44,361 nucleotides of DNA from an uncultured Prevotella sp. Its GTDB lineage: Bacteria > Bacteroidota > Bacteroidia > Bacteroidales > Bacteroidaceae. The notes beneath the pieces were generated by a model. The model searched no databases. It had not been told where the DNA came from and saw nothing but the letters and a program-made list of their open reading frames with translations. The translations under genes were made by a program, and so were the position numbers. Positions 17,632 to 27,368 of this stretch are shown here, one piece after another. The stretch is taken from assembly GCA_946186115.1 (NCBI GenBank), contig CAMHLV010000019.1:1-44361 (forward strand). Reading direction: 5' to 3'. The stretch's first letter is position 1, and every line of letters begins with the position of its first letter.

Positions 17632-18759
17632 ATGACTTTCGAAATACAACATAACGACTCTGCCTCTGATGCACGCACTGGATTGATAACTACCGACCAC
17701 GGACAGATCAAGACACCTATCTTCATGCCCGTTGGAACATGCGGCAGCGTGAAGGGCGTGCACTTCTCTGAACTGCGCGAACAGGTGAAGGCTCAGATAA
17801 TCCTCGGCAACACCTACCACCTGTATCTGCGCCCAGGCCTCGACATACTGCGCAAGGCAGGAGGGCTGCATCAGTTCAACACCTGGGACCGCCCCATACT
17901 TACCGACTCTGGCGGATTCCAAGTATTCTCGCTGACAGGTATCAGGAAATTGCGTGAGGAGGGCTGTGAGTTCCGTAGCCATATCGATGGTTCGAAGCAC
18001 TTCTTCACACCAGAGAACGTGATGGACACGGAGCGCATCATCGGCGCCGACATCATGATGGCACTCGACGAATGCCCCCCAGGACAGAGCGACTATCAGT
18101 ATGCCAAGAACTCGCTCGGACTTACCCAGCGCTGGCTCGACCGCTGCATCAAGCGCTTCAACGAGACAGAACCGCTCTACGGCTACAAGCAGTCACTATT
18201 CCCTATCGTACAGGGCTGCACATTCAAAGACTTGCGACAAGAAGCGGCCAAACATGTAGCCGACAAGGGTGCCGACGGCAATGCCATTGGCGGACTGGCT
18301 GTGGGAGAGCCCACTGATGTGATGTACGACATGATAGAAGTGGTCAACGAGATACTGCCTAAGGACAAGCCCCGCTACCTGATGGGCGTCGGTACACCAC
18401 AGAATATCCTTGAGGCCATAGAGCGAGGAGTTGACATGTTCGACTGCGTCATGCCTACACGCAACGGTCGCAACGCGATGCTCTTCACCTACGAAGGCAC
18501 AATGAACATGCGCAACCAGAAGTGGCAGGACGACTTTTCGCCCATCGACCCTGACGGATGCGATATCGACAGGCTGCACTCCAAGGCATATCTTCACCAC
18601 CTCTTCAAGGCTCAGGAGCTGCTGGCCATGCAGATAGCAAGCATCCACAACCTGGCTTTCTATCTGCGACTGGTAAGCGATGCCCGCCAGCATATCGAAC
18701 AGGGTGACTTCGTACAGTGGAAACGCTCAGTAATAGACGACTTAGGACGCAGACGATGA
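17632..18759 (+). CDS. tgt: Queuine/preQ1 tRNA-ribosyltransferase, zinc site altered
   Basis: The 375-aa TIM-barrel enzyme exchanges guanine-34 of GUN tRNAs for the queuosine precursor. Catalytic motifs are intact: LTDSGGFQVFSL (about 90-101), MALDECPPGQ, GGLAVGE and FDCVMPTRNGRNA, whose Asp (about 270) is the nucleophile. The usual C-terminal zinc site CxCxxC...H is degraded. The region reads DGCDIDRLHSKAYLHHL (about 308-324), keeping only one Cys, while the later His in SIHNLAFY remains. The enzyme may fold without zinc or use other ligands. It overlaps lptG by 4 bp (ATGA) in the lon operon. Confidence 0.93.
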   Translation: MTFEIQHNDSASDARTGLITTDHGQIKTPIFMPVGTCGSVKGVHFSELREQVKAQIILGNTYHLYLRPGLDILRKAGGLHQFNTWDRPILTDSGGFQVFSLTGIRKLREEGCEFRSHIDGSKHFFTPENVMDTERIIGADIMMALDECPPGQSDYQYAKNSLGLTQRWLDRCIKRFNETEPLYGYKQSLFPIVQGCTFKDLRQEAAKHVADKGADGNAIGGLAVGEPTDVMYDMIEVVNEILPKDKPRYLMGVGTPQNILEAIERGVDMFDCVMPTRNGRNAMLFTYEGTMNMRNQKWQDDFSPIDPDGCDIDRLHSKAYLHHLFKAQELLAMQIASIHNLAFYLRLVSDARQHIEQGDFVQWKRSVIDDLGRRR

Positions 18760-19961
18760 GACACAAGAAACTGAAGCATTCAGCATGGACAACACGCCGA
18801 CTATGGCGACGCATACCCTGGCACAAGCTGCTATGGATGAAGAAGCTGAACCCATTCCGCTACATTAACCGGGTTATCAAGCGGATGGACTGGTACATCA
18901 TCAAGAAATTCATCGGTACCTACATCTACTCCATCCTGCTCATCATCTCGATATCCATCGTTTTCGACGTCAACGAGAACCTGGCAAAATTCACCAACTA
19001 CCATGCACCGCTGCGTGCCATAGTATTCGACTACTATGCCAACTTCGTGCCCTATTTCGCCAACCTGTTCTCACCTTTGTTCGTATTCATCGCCGTCATC
19101 TTCTTCACATCGAAACTGGCCGGCAACTCAGAGATTATCGCCATGCTTGCATGCGGCATGAGCTTCAAGCGACTGCTAAGGCCCTACATCTTCTCGGCAG
19201 CACTCATAGCCACCCTGAACTTCTTCCTCGGAGCCTATATCATCCCCAAGGGTACTGTGGTGAGACACGACTTCGAGTCGCTCTACAAGAACAACAAGAA
19301 GAACACTTCGGCATCAAACATACAGCTGATGGTTGACCGCGGAGTGGTGGCCTACATATCGCAATACGACGACATACGCAAAACCGGCTACGGATTCTCG
19401 CTGTATAAGTTTGAGAACAAGAAGATGGTAAGCCAGATGAACGCCAACGTCATCCAGTACGACACCATCGCCGAAGAGCGCTACCACTGGAAGGTCCGCA
19501 ACTACAAGATCCGCACGCTGACAGGAATGCGCGAGAAGATTACTATAGGCAACGAGATAGACACCCTGATCCAGATGGAGCCGATGGACCTCGTATTCTC
19601 CAAGGGACAGCAAGAGACGTTCACCTCGCCAGAACTGCTGCGCTACATCTCCAAGCAGCAGGAGCGCGGTTCGAGCAATGTGGTGCAGTATGAGGTGGAA
19701 TACCACAAGCGCATAGCATCATCGTTCGCCTCGTTCATCCTGACAATCATCGGCGTCTCATTGTCGTCGCGCAAGCGAAAGGGCGGCATGGGACTCTATC
19801 TGGGTATAGGCCTGGCCCTCTCGTTCACTTACATCCTGCTACAAACCATCAGCGCCACGTTTGCCATCAATGCCGGCACCCCGCCCATGCTGGCAGCGTG
19901 GATACCAAACATCTTGTACACAGTAATAGCTTATTTCTGTTATCGACAAGCCCCGAATTAA
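18756..19961 (+). CDS. LptF/LptG-family LPS export permease
   Basis: The 401-aa inner-membrane protein belongs to the YjgP/YjgQ family, whose members pass LPS from the inner membrane to the Lpt bridge. It has helices near residues 65-85, 100-125 and 145-170, a central periplasmic beta-jellyroll region (about 180-310) and three C-terminal helices (about 325-395). The motif FFTSKLAGNSEIIAMLACGMSF is the usual cytoplasmic loop after helix 2. ATG 18756 gives an ATGA overlap with tgt but adds a 40-60-residue Trp/Arg/Lys-rich N-terminal stretch. Internal Met codons (MKKLNPF, MDWYIIKKF) could be the true start. LptF and LptG cannot be separated from sequence alone. Confidence 0.87.
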   Translation: MRHKKLKHSAWTTRRLWRRIPWHKLLWMKKLNPFRYINRVIKRMDWYIIKKFIGTYIYSILLIISISIVFDVNENLAKFTNYHAPLRAIVFDYYANFVPYFANLFSPLFVFIAVIFFTSKLAGNSEIIAMLACGMSFKRLLRPYIFSAALIATLNFFLGAYIIPKGTVVRHDFESLYKNNKKNTSASNIQLMVDRGVVAYISQYDDIRKTGYGFSLYKFENKKMVSQMNANVIQYDTIAEERYHWKVRNYKIRTLTGMREKITIGNEIDTLIQMEPMDLVFSKGQQETFTSPELLRYISKQQERGSSNVVQYEVEYHKRIASSFASFILTIIGVSLSSRKRKGGMGLYLGIGLALSFTYILLQTISATFAINAGTPPMLAAWIPNILYTVIAYFCYRQAPN

Positions 19962-19971
19962 GGGTAAAGTG

Positions 19972-19994
19972 AAAAGTGAAGAATCTGCTACCGC
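19972..19994 (+). repeat. Dispersed intergenic repeat, copy 2
   Basis: AAAAGTGAAGAATCTGCTAC and the next 3 nt match 17605-17627 at 20 of 23 positions. The copy lies 9 nt before the helicase ATG. Confidence 0.6.
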
Positions 19995-20003
19995 TAAAAG
20001 AAA

Positions 20004-21341
<1,338 letters not shown>

Positions 21342-21386
21342 TTTATGTTAATTAATTGATAATCAATGTTATATTTTGTAGCATTA

Positions 21387-21418
21387 TTTGGCTGTTTGAA
21401 AGAATAGTCGTACCTTTG
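21387..21418 (+). promoter_or_regulatory. Promoter of the lytic-transglycosylase-like gene
   Basis: TTTG (21387-21390) is followed after exactly 20 nt by TACCTTTG (21411-21418), a full consensus match. The box overlaps a possible GTG start at 21418, which argues against that start. Confidence 0.8.
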
Positions 21419-21480
21419 TGCGCGATAACAATAGCATGGCGATTGAATGTCTCGTGGCGAGACGGCTGTGCTTAAACAAA

Positions 21481-21927
21481 ATGCTTATGGTGAAATTAGC
21501 TAAGTTTGCATGCTTGGCATGCATGATTTTGATGTTAGTTCCCACTAATGCTTCGGCAGGGACTAAGGGAAAGAAAAGCTCTAATTTTGATTGGAATCCC
21601 GTTATCGATGCGATTATCGAAGTGGAGAGCGAAGGAAAAGCTGATGCCGTTGACAAGAGCGGAAAATCTTGCGGAATAATGCAGATTACCCCAGTACTGG
21701 TGGAAGATTGCAACCGCATACTTCAGCTGAAAAAGAGCAGCAAGCGATACTCGATGAAAGATCGCTTCAGCGCTACTAAATCCAAGGAGATGTTCCTTCT
21801 TTTCCAGTCGTTTTACAACCCGAAGAATGATGTAGAGCTTGCCATTCGTTCTTGGAACGGCGGTATGAACTACACAAAACGGGCTACTCAAAGATACTTT
21901 GAGAAAGTAATGAGCAAAATGAAGTAG
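21481..21927 (+). CDS. Small exported SLT-type lytic transglycosylase-like protein
   Basis: The 148-aa protein has a signal peptide (VKLAKFACLACMILMLVPTNASA, cleavage near residue 25) and a single lysozyme-like SLT domain. The motif IIEVESEGKADAVDKSGKS contains the likely catalytic Glu. It is followed by CGIMQITP and the C-terminal IRSWNGGMNYTKRATQRYFEKV. Such enzymes cleave peptidoglycan to 1,6-anhydromuropeptides. I start at ATG 21481, where a clean signal peptide begins. In-frame starts at 21418 (inside the promoter) and 21436 would add a leader not typical of signal peptides. It is a single-gene unit with its own promoter and terminator. Confidence 0.8.
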   Translation: MLMVKLAKFACLACMILMLVPTNASAGTKGKKSSNFDWNPVIDAIIEVESEGKADAVDKSGKSCGIMQITPVLVEDCNRILQLKKSSKRYSMKDRFSATKSKEMFLLFQSFYNPKNDVELAIRSWNGGMNYTKRATQRYFEKVMSKMK

Positions 21928-21946
21928 AAGATTATTTCATTCTGAT

Positions 21947-21990
21947 AAGAAGAAAGCACTGGGTCGCCGACCTTGTGCTTTCTTCTTTTT
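21947..21990 (+). terminator. Terminator of the lytic-transglycosylase-like gene
   Basis: The 13-bp perfect stem AAGAAGAAAGCAC (21947-21959) pairs with GTGCTTTCTTCTT (21975-21987). The top of the loop can add GGTC/GACC pairing, and TTT follows. Confidence 0.88.
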
Positions 21991-22072
21991 CCGTCACTCC
22001 CCTACTACATCCACAACACTTTTAAAAGCCGGCCATGACAATAAAAACACCAATACAGCGTTAATAGTAAGA

Positions 22073-24481
22073 ATGAATATCAGATACAGCATCATCACGC
22101 TATTGCTACTGCTGTCGGCCTTGAAGGCAGCAGCTCAGTCGTTTACGCTCTCTGGCAAAGTGAGCGACGAGGACGGCAACGCTATTGAACTGGCAACCAT
22201 CAGTTGTCTGGAACAGGGAGCCGTGACTATGGCCAACCTCAATGGAGAATATTCGCTGAAACTCCGTTCGGCCGACTCGATAGTGGTGAAGTTCTCGATG
22301 GTGGGCTATCAGACGCGAACCAGAGTGCTGAGAAACCCGAAGACCAATCAGCGACTGCTGATAACCCTGCATCCCATGAAAGCCCTCGACGAGGTGGTAG
22401 TGACCGAGAGACGCAGGCAGACCACAGGAACGGCAGAACTTGACGCCAAGGACATCAAGTCCGCCCCTTCAGCATCAGGCAACGCCGTAGAGGAAATGGT
22501 TCAGCAGCAGGCCGGTGTGAGCAGCCACAACGAACTGTCGAGCCAATACAATGTGCGCGGAGGCAGCTTCGACGAGAATTCGGTATATATCAATAATGTA
22601 GAGGTGTATCGCCCGCTGCTCATCAGAAGCGGCCAACAGGAGGGACTGTCGGTGATAAACTCCGACATGGTGGAGAAGATAGGATTCAGCAGCGGCGGCT
22701 TCGAAGCCAAATACGGCGACAAGATGTCGTCGGCTCTCGACATACAGTATCGCAAGCCAACACGCTGGGAGGGCACTCTGCAGGCTTCTCTGCTGGGAGC
22801 ATCGGCATTCGTGGGCTACGGCAACAAGAAGTTCTCGATGAGCCACGGACTTCGCTACAAGACCAACCGCTACCTGCTTGGTTCGCTTGAGACCAAGGGC
22901 GAATACAAGCCCAACTTCCTCGACTATCAGACCTACATCACCTACCAGCCTAACGAGCGCTGGTCTCTGGAGTTTATCGGCAACATATCTGAAAACCACT
23001 ACAACTTCAAGCCTTCGGACCGCGAGACATCATTCGGCACGATGCAGAACGTGAAGTCGTTCAAGGTGTATTTCGACGGCCAGGAGCGCGACGTCTTCCG
23101 CACCCTGTTCGGCACCGTGCGCATCAGCCGCATCTTCTCGCCACAGACGCGCCTGAGCCTCATCGGTTCGGCATTCCACACCAAGGAGCAAGAGACCTAC
23201 GACATACAAGGACAATACTGGCTCAACGACGCCCAGACACAGGAGTCGCTCGGAGTGGGCACCTACATGGAGCACGCCCGCAACTATCTGACAGCCAACG
23301 TGCAGAGCGTGAAACTGATGCTTAACCACAAGAGCCGCAAGCACGACTGGGAAACGGGTGCAACCATCAAGCAGGAACGCATCGAAGAGAATGCACGGGA
23401 ATACGAGATGCGCGACTCGAGCGGCTACTCAATCCCCCACTCTGCCGACCGGCTGGACCTCATCTATTCACTGCGCTCACACAACGAAGTGTCGTCAACC
23501 CGTGTAGAGGCCTATGTGCAAGACACATACCGATGGCAGTCAGGCGGCCCGTCAGATGCCGACGACAATCCCTCAGGCATAGAGCCCACACTCTGGACGC
23601 TGAACTACGGCGTGCGCCTCTCCAACTGGTCGTGGAACAAGGAAACCATCGTGTCGCCACGTGTCTCGCTGGCGGTAATTCCCGGTTGGAATCAGGACAT
23701 GACCTTCCGCCTGTCAACAGGACTCTACTATCAGGCACCGTTCTACAAGGAGATGCGCGACACCAGCACCGTCAACGGGCAGGCCATAGCCACCCTGAAC
23801 AAACACATAAAAAGCCAGCGAAGCATTCACATCGTAGGAGCATTCGACTATCGCTTCCGCATGGCCGAACGCCCATTCCGGTTCACGGCCGAGGCTTACT
23901 ACAAACTGATGGACAACCTCGTGCCATACAACGTGCAGAACATGAAGGTGATATACTATGGCGAGAACATCGCCAAGGGACATGCCTTCGGACTCGACCT
24001 GAAACTGTTTGGCGAATTTGTGCCAGGTACCGACTCGTGGCTGACGTTCTCGGTCATGTCAACACAACAGAAGATTAACGGCATCAGCGTGCCGCTGCCC
24101 ACCGACCAACGATGGGGAGTCAACATGCACTTCACCGACTACTTCCCAGGCACCGAGCGCTGGAAGATGACACTCCGGCTGGCATTCGCCGACGGACTGC
24201 CCTTCGGAGCACCCCACCGAGGCCTGGAATATCAGCAGTTCCGCGCACCAGCCTACAAGCGTGCCGATATCGGAATGTCGTATCTCGCAATAGGCAGACC
24301 CGACGAGAAACCCTCGTTCAGAAAACCCCGCGTGTGGCTTGGCATCGACGGACTCAACATCTTCGGCATTTCCAACGTCAACTCCTACTACTGGGTGACC
24401 GACGTGACCAACCAGCAATATGCCGTTCCAAACTATCTGACAGGACGCCAAATCAACGGAAAGGTCATCGTAGAGTTTTAA
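22073..24481 (+). CDS. TonB-dependent outer-membrane receptor
   Basis: The 802-aa protein has a signal peptide (cleavage near AAAQ, residue 22), a carboxypeptidase-regulatory-like beta-sandwich (about 23-105, LSGKVSDEDGNAIELATI...GEYSLKL), a plug domain (about 115-225, VEEMVQQQAGVSSHNELSSQ, YNVRGGSF, INNVEVYRP) and a C-terminal 22-strand barrel. It ends in VIVEF, the usual aromatic barrel-insertion signature. It imports a large or scarce ligand across the outer membrane using TonB energy. No SusD-like partner or transport genes are adjacent, so the substrate is unknown. No clear promoter was found in the 80-nt upstream gap. Confidence 0.9.
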   Translation: MNIRYSIITLLLLLSALKAAAQSFTLSGKVSDEDGNAIELATISCLEQGAVTMANLNGEYSLKLRSADSIVVKFSMVGYQTRTRVLRNPKTNQRLLITLHPMKALDEVVVTERRRQTTGTAELDAKDIKSAPSASGNAVEEMVQQQAGVSSHNELSSQYNVRGGSFDENSVYINNVEVYRPLLIRSGQQEGLSVINSDMVEKIGFSSGGFEAKYGDKMSSALDIQYRKPTRWEGTLQASLLGASAFVGYGNKKFSMSHGLRYKTNRYLLGSLETKGEYKPNFLDYQTYITYQPNERWSLEFIGNISENHYNFKPSDRETSFGTMQNVKSFKVYFDGQERDVFRTLFGTVRISRIFSPQTRLSLIGSAFHTKEQETYDIQGQYWLNDAQTQESLGVGTYMEHARNYLTANVQSVKLMLNHKSRKHDWETGATIKQERIEENAREYEMRDSSGYSIPHSADRLDLIYSLRSHNEVSSTRVEAYVQDTYRWQSGGPSDADDNPSGIEPTLWTLNYGVRLSNWSWNKETIVSPRVSLAVIPGWNQDMTFRLSTGLYYQAPFYKEMRDTSTVNGQAIATLNKHIKSQRSIHIVGAFDYRFRMAERPFRFTAEAYYKLMDNLVPYNVQNMKVIYYGENIAKGHAFGLDLKLFGEFVPGTDSWLTFSVMSTQQKINGISVPLPTDQRWGVNMHFTDYFPGTERWKMTLRLAFADGLPFGAPHRGLEYQQFRAPAYKRADIGMSYLAIGRPDEKPSFRKPRVWLGIDGLNIFGISNVNSYYWVTDVTNQQYAVPNYLTGRQINGKVIVEF

Positions 24482-24529
24482 TAATGCTTAATTATTAAGG
24501 CATAAATCTTTTATCTTTATATTTCTTTG

Positions 24530-24537
24530 TATCTTTG
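24530..24537 (+). promoter_or_regulatory. Promoter -7 element for the methylmalonyl-CoA operon
   Basis: TATCTTTG matches TAnnTTTG and lies 33 nt before the epimerase start. The -33 element is not clear. Confidence 0.6.
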
Positions 24538-24570
24538 CACAAATATTTATACAATTAATATTAGTACAGT

Positions 24571-24981
24571 ATGAAGATTTCCCACATTGAGCATCTGGGC
24601 ATCGCTGTCCAGAGCATCGAAGAGAGCCTGCCGTTCTTCAAGGACGTGCTGGGACTGGAGTGTTATGCAACAGAAGTAGTGGAGGACCAGAAAGTGAAGA
24701 CGGCCTTCCTGAAGTGCGGCGAGGTGAAGCTGGAGCTGCTGGAGCCCACATCTCCTGAGAGCACTATTCAGAAGTGGCTCGACAAGGGCAACAAAGGTGT
24801 ACACCACGTAGCATTCTGCATCGAGGATGGCGTAGCCAACGCACTTGCCGAGGTCAGCGAGAAAGGTGTTCGTCTCATCGACCAAGCTCCCCGCCGTGGC
24901 GCCGAGGGCCTGAATATCGCCTTCCTCCATCCCAAATCCACCGCTGGCATCCTCACCGAACTTTGTGAGCACCCCGAGTAA
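24571..24981 (+). CDS. mce: Methylmalonyl-CoA epimerase
   Basis: The 136-aa VOC/glyoxalase-fold protein interconverts (R)- and (S)-methylmalonyl-CoA. It shows the paired beta-alpha-beta modules and expected metal ligands: His8 in IEHLGIAV, the His pair in KGVHHVAF (about 77-84) and the C-terminal Glu in ILTELCEHP. It is the first gene of a four-gene run: carboxyltransferase 39 nt later, a 49-aa protein, then the biotin carrier. In Bacteroidales this step belongs to the succinate-to-propionate pathway. Confidence 0.93.
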   Translation: MKISHIEHLGIAVQSIEESLPFFKDVLGLECYATEVVEDQKVKTAFLKCGEVKLELLEPTSPESTIQKWLDKGNKGVHHVAFCIEDGVANALAEVSEKGVRLIDQAPRRGAEGLNIAFLHPKSTAGILTELCEHPE

Positions 24982-25020
24982 AAGGAAAAAGTAAAAAGGT
25001 ATAAAATTGAAAATATAACA

Positions 25021-26586
25021 ATGAGCAAGCAATTAGAGAAAATCAAACAGCTCATCGAGAAGCGCGAACAAGCCCGTCTCGGTGGTGGCGAGAAAGCCAT
25101 ACAAAAACAGCACGACAAAGGTAAATACACCGCTCGCGAGCGCATCGAGATGCTGCTCGACAAAGGCTCTTTCGAAGAGTACGACATGTTCAAGGAGCAC
25201 CGTTGCCACAACTTCGGCATGGAGAAGAAACAGTTCCTTGGCGACGGTGTGGTAGCCGGTAGCGGTACCATCGACGGCCGTCTGGTATTCATCTTCGCAC
25301 AAGACTTCACCGTACATGCAGGCTCACTCTCAGAGACCATGTCGCAGAAAATCTGCAAGGTGATGGATATGGCCATGAAGATGGGCGCTCCCGTCATCGG
25401 CATCAACGACTCTGGCGGTGCACGCATCCAGGAGGGTATCAACGCACTGGCAGGCTACGCCGAGATTTTCGAGCGCAACATCCTGGCATCAGGTGTGATT
25501 CCTCAGATTTCAGGTATCTTCGGCCCCTGCGCCGGCGGTGCAGTATATAGCCCCGCCCTCACCGACTTCACGCTGATGATGGAAGGCACGTCATACATGT
25601 TCCTCACAGGTCCCAAGGTGGTGAAGACCGTCACGGGCGAGGACATCGACCAGGAGCACCTCGGCGGCGCCTCAGTACACGCCTCCAAGTCGGGTGTGAC
25701 ACATTTCACCGCCAAGACAGAGGAAGAGGCTGTAGAGATGCTGAAGACCCTGCTGAGCTACATCCCATCCAACAACATGGAGCTGGCTCCGCGCAAGAAG
25801 TGCACCGACCCCATCGACCGTCTGGAGGACTCACTCAACGAGATTATCCCCGAGAACCCCAACGAGGCCTACGACATGTACAAGGTCATCTCGGCCATCA
25901 CTGACGACCATGAGTTCTTCGAGGTACAGCCCAAGTTCGCCAAGAACATCATCGTGGGCTTCGCACGCTTCAACGGACAGAGTGTAGGTATCGTGGCCAA
26001 CCAGCCCTCATGCTATGCCGGTGTGCTCGACGTGAACGCCTCTCGTAAGGGAGCACGCTTCGTTCGCTTCTGCGATGCATTCAATATCCCCATCGTATCA
26101 CTCGTTGACGTTCCCGGATTCCTGCCCGGCACAGGTCAGGAGTACAACGCCGTCATCCTGCACGGAGCTCAGCTGCTCTACGCCTACGGTGAGGCTACCG
26201 TTCCCAAGATTACCGTTACCCTGCGCAAGTCATACGGCGGTTCACACATCGTGATGGGCTCTAAGCAGCTCCACACCGACCTCAACTACGCATGGCCCTC
26301 AGCCGAGATTGCCGTGATGGGTGCCAGCGGTGCTGCAGCCGTGCTCTACGCCAAGGAAGCCAAGGCCAAGAAGGAAGCCGGCGAGGATGTGAAGGCATTC
26401 ATTGCCGAGAAGGAAGAGGAGTACAATGAGCTCTTCGCCAACCCATATCAGGCAGCCAAGTATGGCTACATCGACGATGTCATCGAGCCTCGCAACACCC
26501 GCTTCCGCGTCTGCCGCGCACTGGCTCAGCTTGCTACCAAGCGCGACGCTCTGCCCGCCAAGAAGCACGGCAACATCCCGATGTAA
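25021..26586 (+). CDS. Methylmalonyl-CoA decarboxylase alpha / propionyl-CoA carboxylase beta-type carboxyltransferase
   Basis: The 521-aa carboxyltransferase moves CO2 between methylmalonyl-CoA and biotin. It has the crotonase-like N- and C-halves of the family, with GGARIQEGINAL, SGIFGPCAGGAVYSPALTDF and the oxyanion/CoA-site segment DVPGFLPGTGQE. The C-terminal end is KKHGNIPM. It could act as the alpha subunit of a sodium-pumping decarboxylase (MmdA) or as PccB with a biotin carboxylase; sequence alone does not decide. The neighbouring 49-aa OadG-tail-like protein and biotin carrier favour the decarboxylase type, yet no membrane beta subunit follows. Confidence 0.92.
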   Translation: MSKQLEKIKQLIEKREQARLGGGEKAIQKQHDKGKYTARERIEMLLDKGSFEEYDMFKEHRCHNFGMEKKQFLGDGVVAGSGTIDGRLVFIFAQDFTVHAGSLSETMSQKICKVMDMAMKMGAPVIGINDSGGARIQEGINALAGYAEIFERNILASGVIPQISGIFGPCAGGAVYSPALTDFTLMMEGTSYMFLTGPKVVKTVTGEDIDQEHLGGASVHASKSGVTHFTAKTEEEAVEMLKTLLSYIPSNNMELAPRKKCTDPIDRLEDSLNEIIPENPNEAYDMYKVISAITDDHEFFEVQPKFAKNIIVGFARFNGQSVGIVANQPSCYAGVLDVNASRKGARFVRFCDAFNIPIVSLVDVPGFLPGTGQEYNAVILHGAQLLYAYGEATVPKITVTLRKSYGGSHIVMGSKQLHTDLNYAWPSAEIAVMGASGAAAVLYAKEAKAKKEAGEDVKAFIAEKEEEYNELFANPYQAAKYGYIDDVIEPRNTRFRVCRALAQLATKRDALPAKKHGNIPM

Positions 26587-26610
26587 AGTTTAAAGTATAT
26601 AGTTTAAAGT
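26587..26610. repeat. Short direct repeat
   Basis: AGTTTAAAGT occurs at 26587-26596 and again at 26601-26610, separated by ATAT, in the gap between the carboxyltransferase gene and the 49-aa gene. Confidence 0.6.
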
Positions 26611-26619
26611 TTATAAGGT

Positions 26620-26769
26620 ATGAACAACGAAGTATATGCCGCCATTGCATTGGCACTTTTTGAGTTCAAGGGCAACAACGTCCACGACCGCGAGCCTGGC
26701 ATCATAACAATCGCCGAAAAGCAGACTCAGTGGAACGGCTATGCCCAGACAATGACTGCACACCCTTAA
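26620..26769 (+). CDS. 49-aa OadG/MmdE-like accessory protein
   Basis: This short gene encodes 49 residues: MNNEVYAAIALALFEFKGNN, then VHDREPGIITI, a QTQWNGYAQTM segment and a final HP. The pattern AIA.AL......HD.E...ITI....WN resembles the soluble C-terminal tail of the gamma/delta subunits of sodium-pump decarboxylases (OadG, MmdD) and the small MmdE protein, without the membrane helix. It lies between the carboxyltransferase gene (33-nt gap) and the biotin-carrier gene (12-nt gap). It probably helps hold the carboxyltransferase and biotin carrier together. The assignment rests on motif resemblance and context. Confidence 0.75.
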   Translation: MNNEVYAAIALALFEFKGNNVHDREPGIITIAEKQTQWNGYAQTMTAHP

Positions 26770-26781
26770 AACGTAATCATC

Positions 26782-27216
26782 ATGAAAAAAGAATATAAGT
26801 ACACCATCAACGGCAACCAGTATGAGGTGGCCATAGGTGATATCGAAGAGAATATAGCCACCGTCACCGTCAACGGTGAAGAGTACAAGGTAGAATGGGA
26901 ACCCGAGGCAGAACCCGAACCCAAGAATGTAGTACTGGGTAAGCCCAAGACAGAGACTGCCGACAGCGACACTCCTGCTGCCAGCGGCGCTGCTGTCAAC
27001 ACCAACAATGCCGTCAAGGCTCCACTGCCTGGTGTCATCACCTCTATCAACGTCAGCGTTGGCGACGAAGTGAAGGCCGGCGACACTCTCCTCGTGCTCG
27101 AAGCCATGAAGATGGCCAACAACATCGAGGCCGAGAAAGACGGCAAGGTAACCGCTATCTGCGTAAAGCCTGGCCAGAGCGTCATGGAAGACGACGCCCT
27201 CGTAGTCATCGAGTAG
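26782..27216 (+). CDS. Biotin carboxyl carrier protein of the methylmalonyl-CoA module
   Basis: The 144-aa protein has an N-terminal beta domain (about 1-45), a Pro/Glu/Ala-rich flexible linker (about 46-75, EPEAEPEPK, SDTPAASGAAV) and a C-terminal biotinyl domain (about 76-144). The biotin attachment site is Lys110 in VLEAMKMAN, with the family's conserved flanks APLPGVI and GDEVKAGD. The carried biotin shuttles CO2 between the carboxyltransferase and either a biotin carboxylase or a membrane decarboxylase. It is the last gene of the operon; a strong terminator follows at once. Confidence 0.94.
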   Translation: MKKEYKYTINGNQYEVAIGDIEENIATVTVNGEEYKVEWEPEAEPEPKNVVLGKPKTETADSDTPAASGAAVNTNNAVKAPLPGVITSINVSVGDEVKAGDTLLVLEAMKMANNIEAEKDGKVTAICVKPGQSVMEDDALVVIE

Positions 27217-27243
27217 AAATTTGGCCTCGTTTCGTGTAAAATT

Positions 27244-27283
27244 ATCCCCGCAATTCAAAGTGAGTTGCGGGGATGTTTTTTTT
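27244..27283 (+). terminator. Terminator of the methylmalonyl-CoA operon
   Basis: The 10-bp stem ATCCCCGCAA (27244-27253) pairs with TTGCGGGGAT (27265-27274). A G and then TTTTTTTT follow (27276-27283). Confidence 0.93.
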
Positions 27284-27368
27284 ACTATCCAGCGAGCAGC
27301 TTCTGACCTCATAGAGGGACAGACCGGACAGCCCCCCTGTGAGGTAAAGTGATGAGGAAACTGGGCAT

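Noticed and set aside
17110..18000. 296-codon minus-strand frame across the lon/tgt junction
   Set aside because: It runs antisense through two well-conserved enzymes and their junction; no domain is visible.
21418..21480. Upstream GTG/ATG starts for the lytic-transglycosylase-like gene
   Set aside because: The GTG overlaps the -7 promoter box, and the ATG at 21436 puts an atypical 15-residue segment before an otherwise clean signal peptide.
22073..24481. SusC/SusD polysaccharide utilisation locus
   Set aside because: Only a TonB-dependent receptor is present; no SusD-like lipoprotein, glycan hydrolase or sensor is adjacent.
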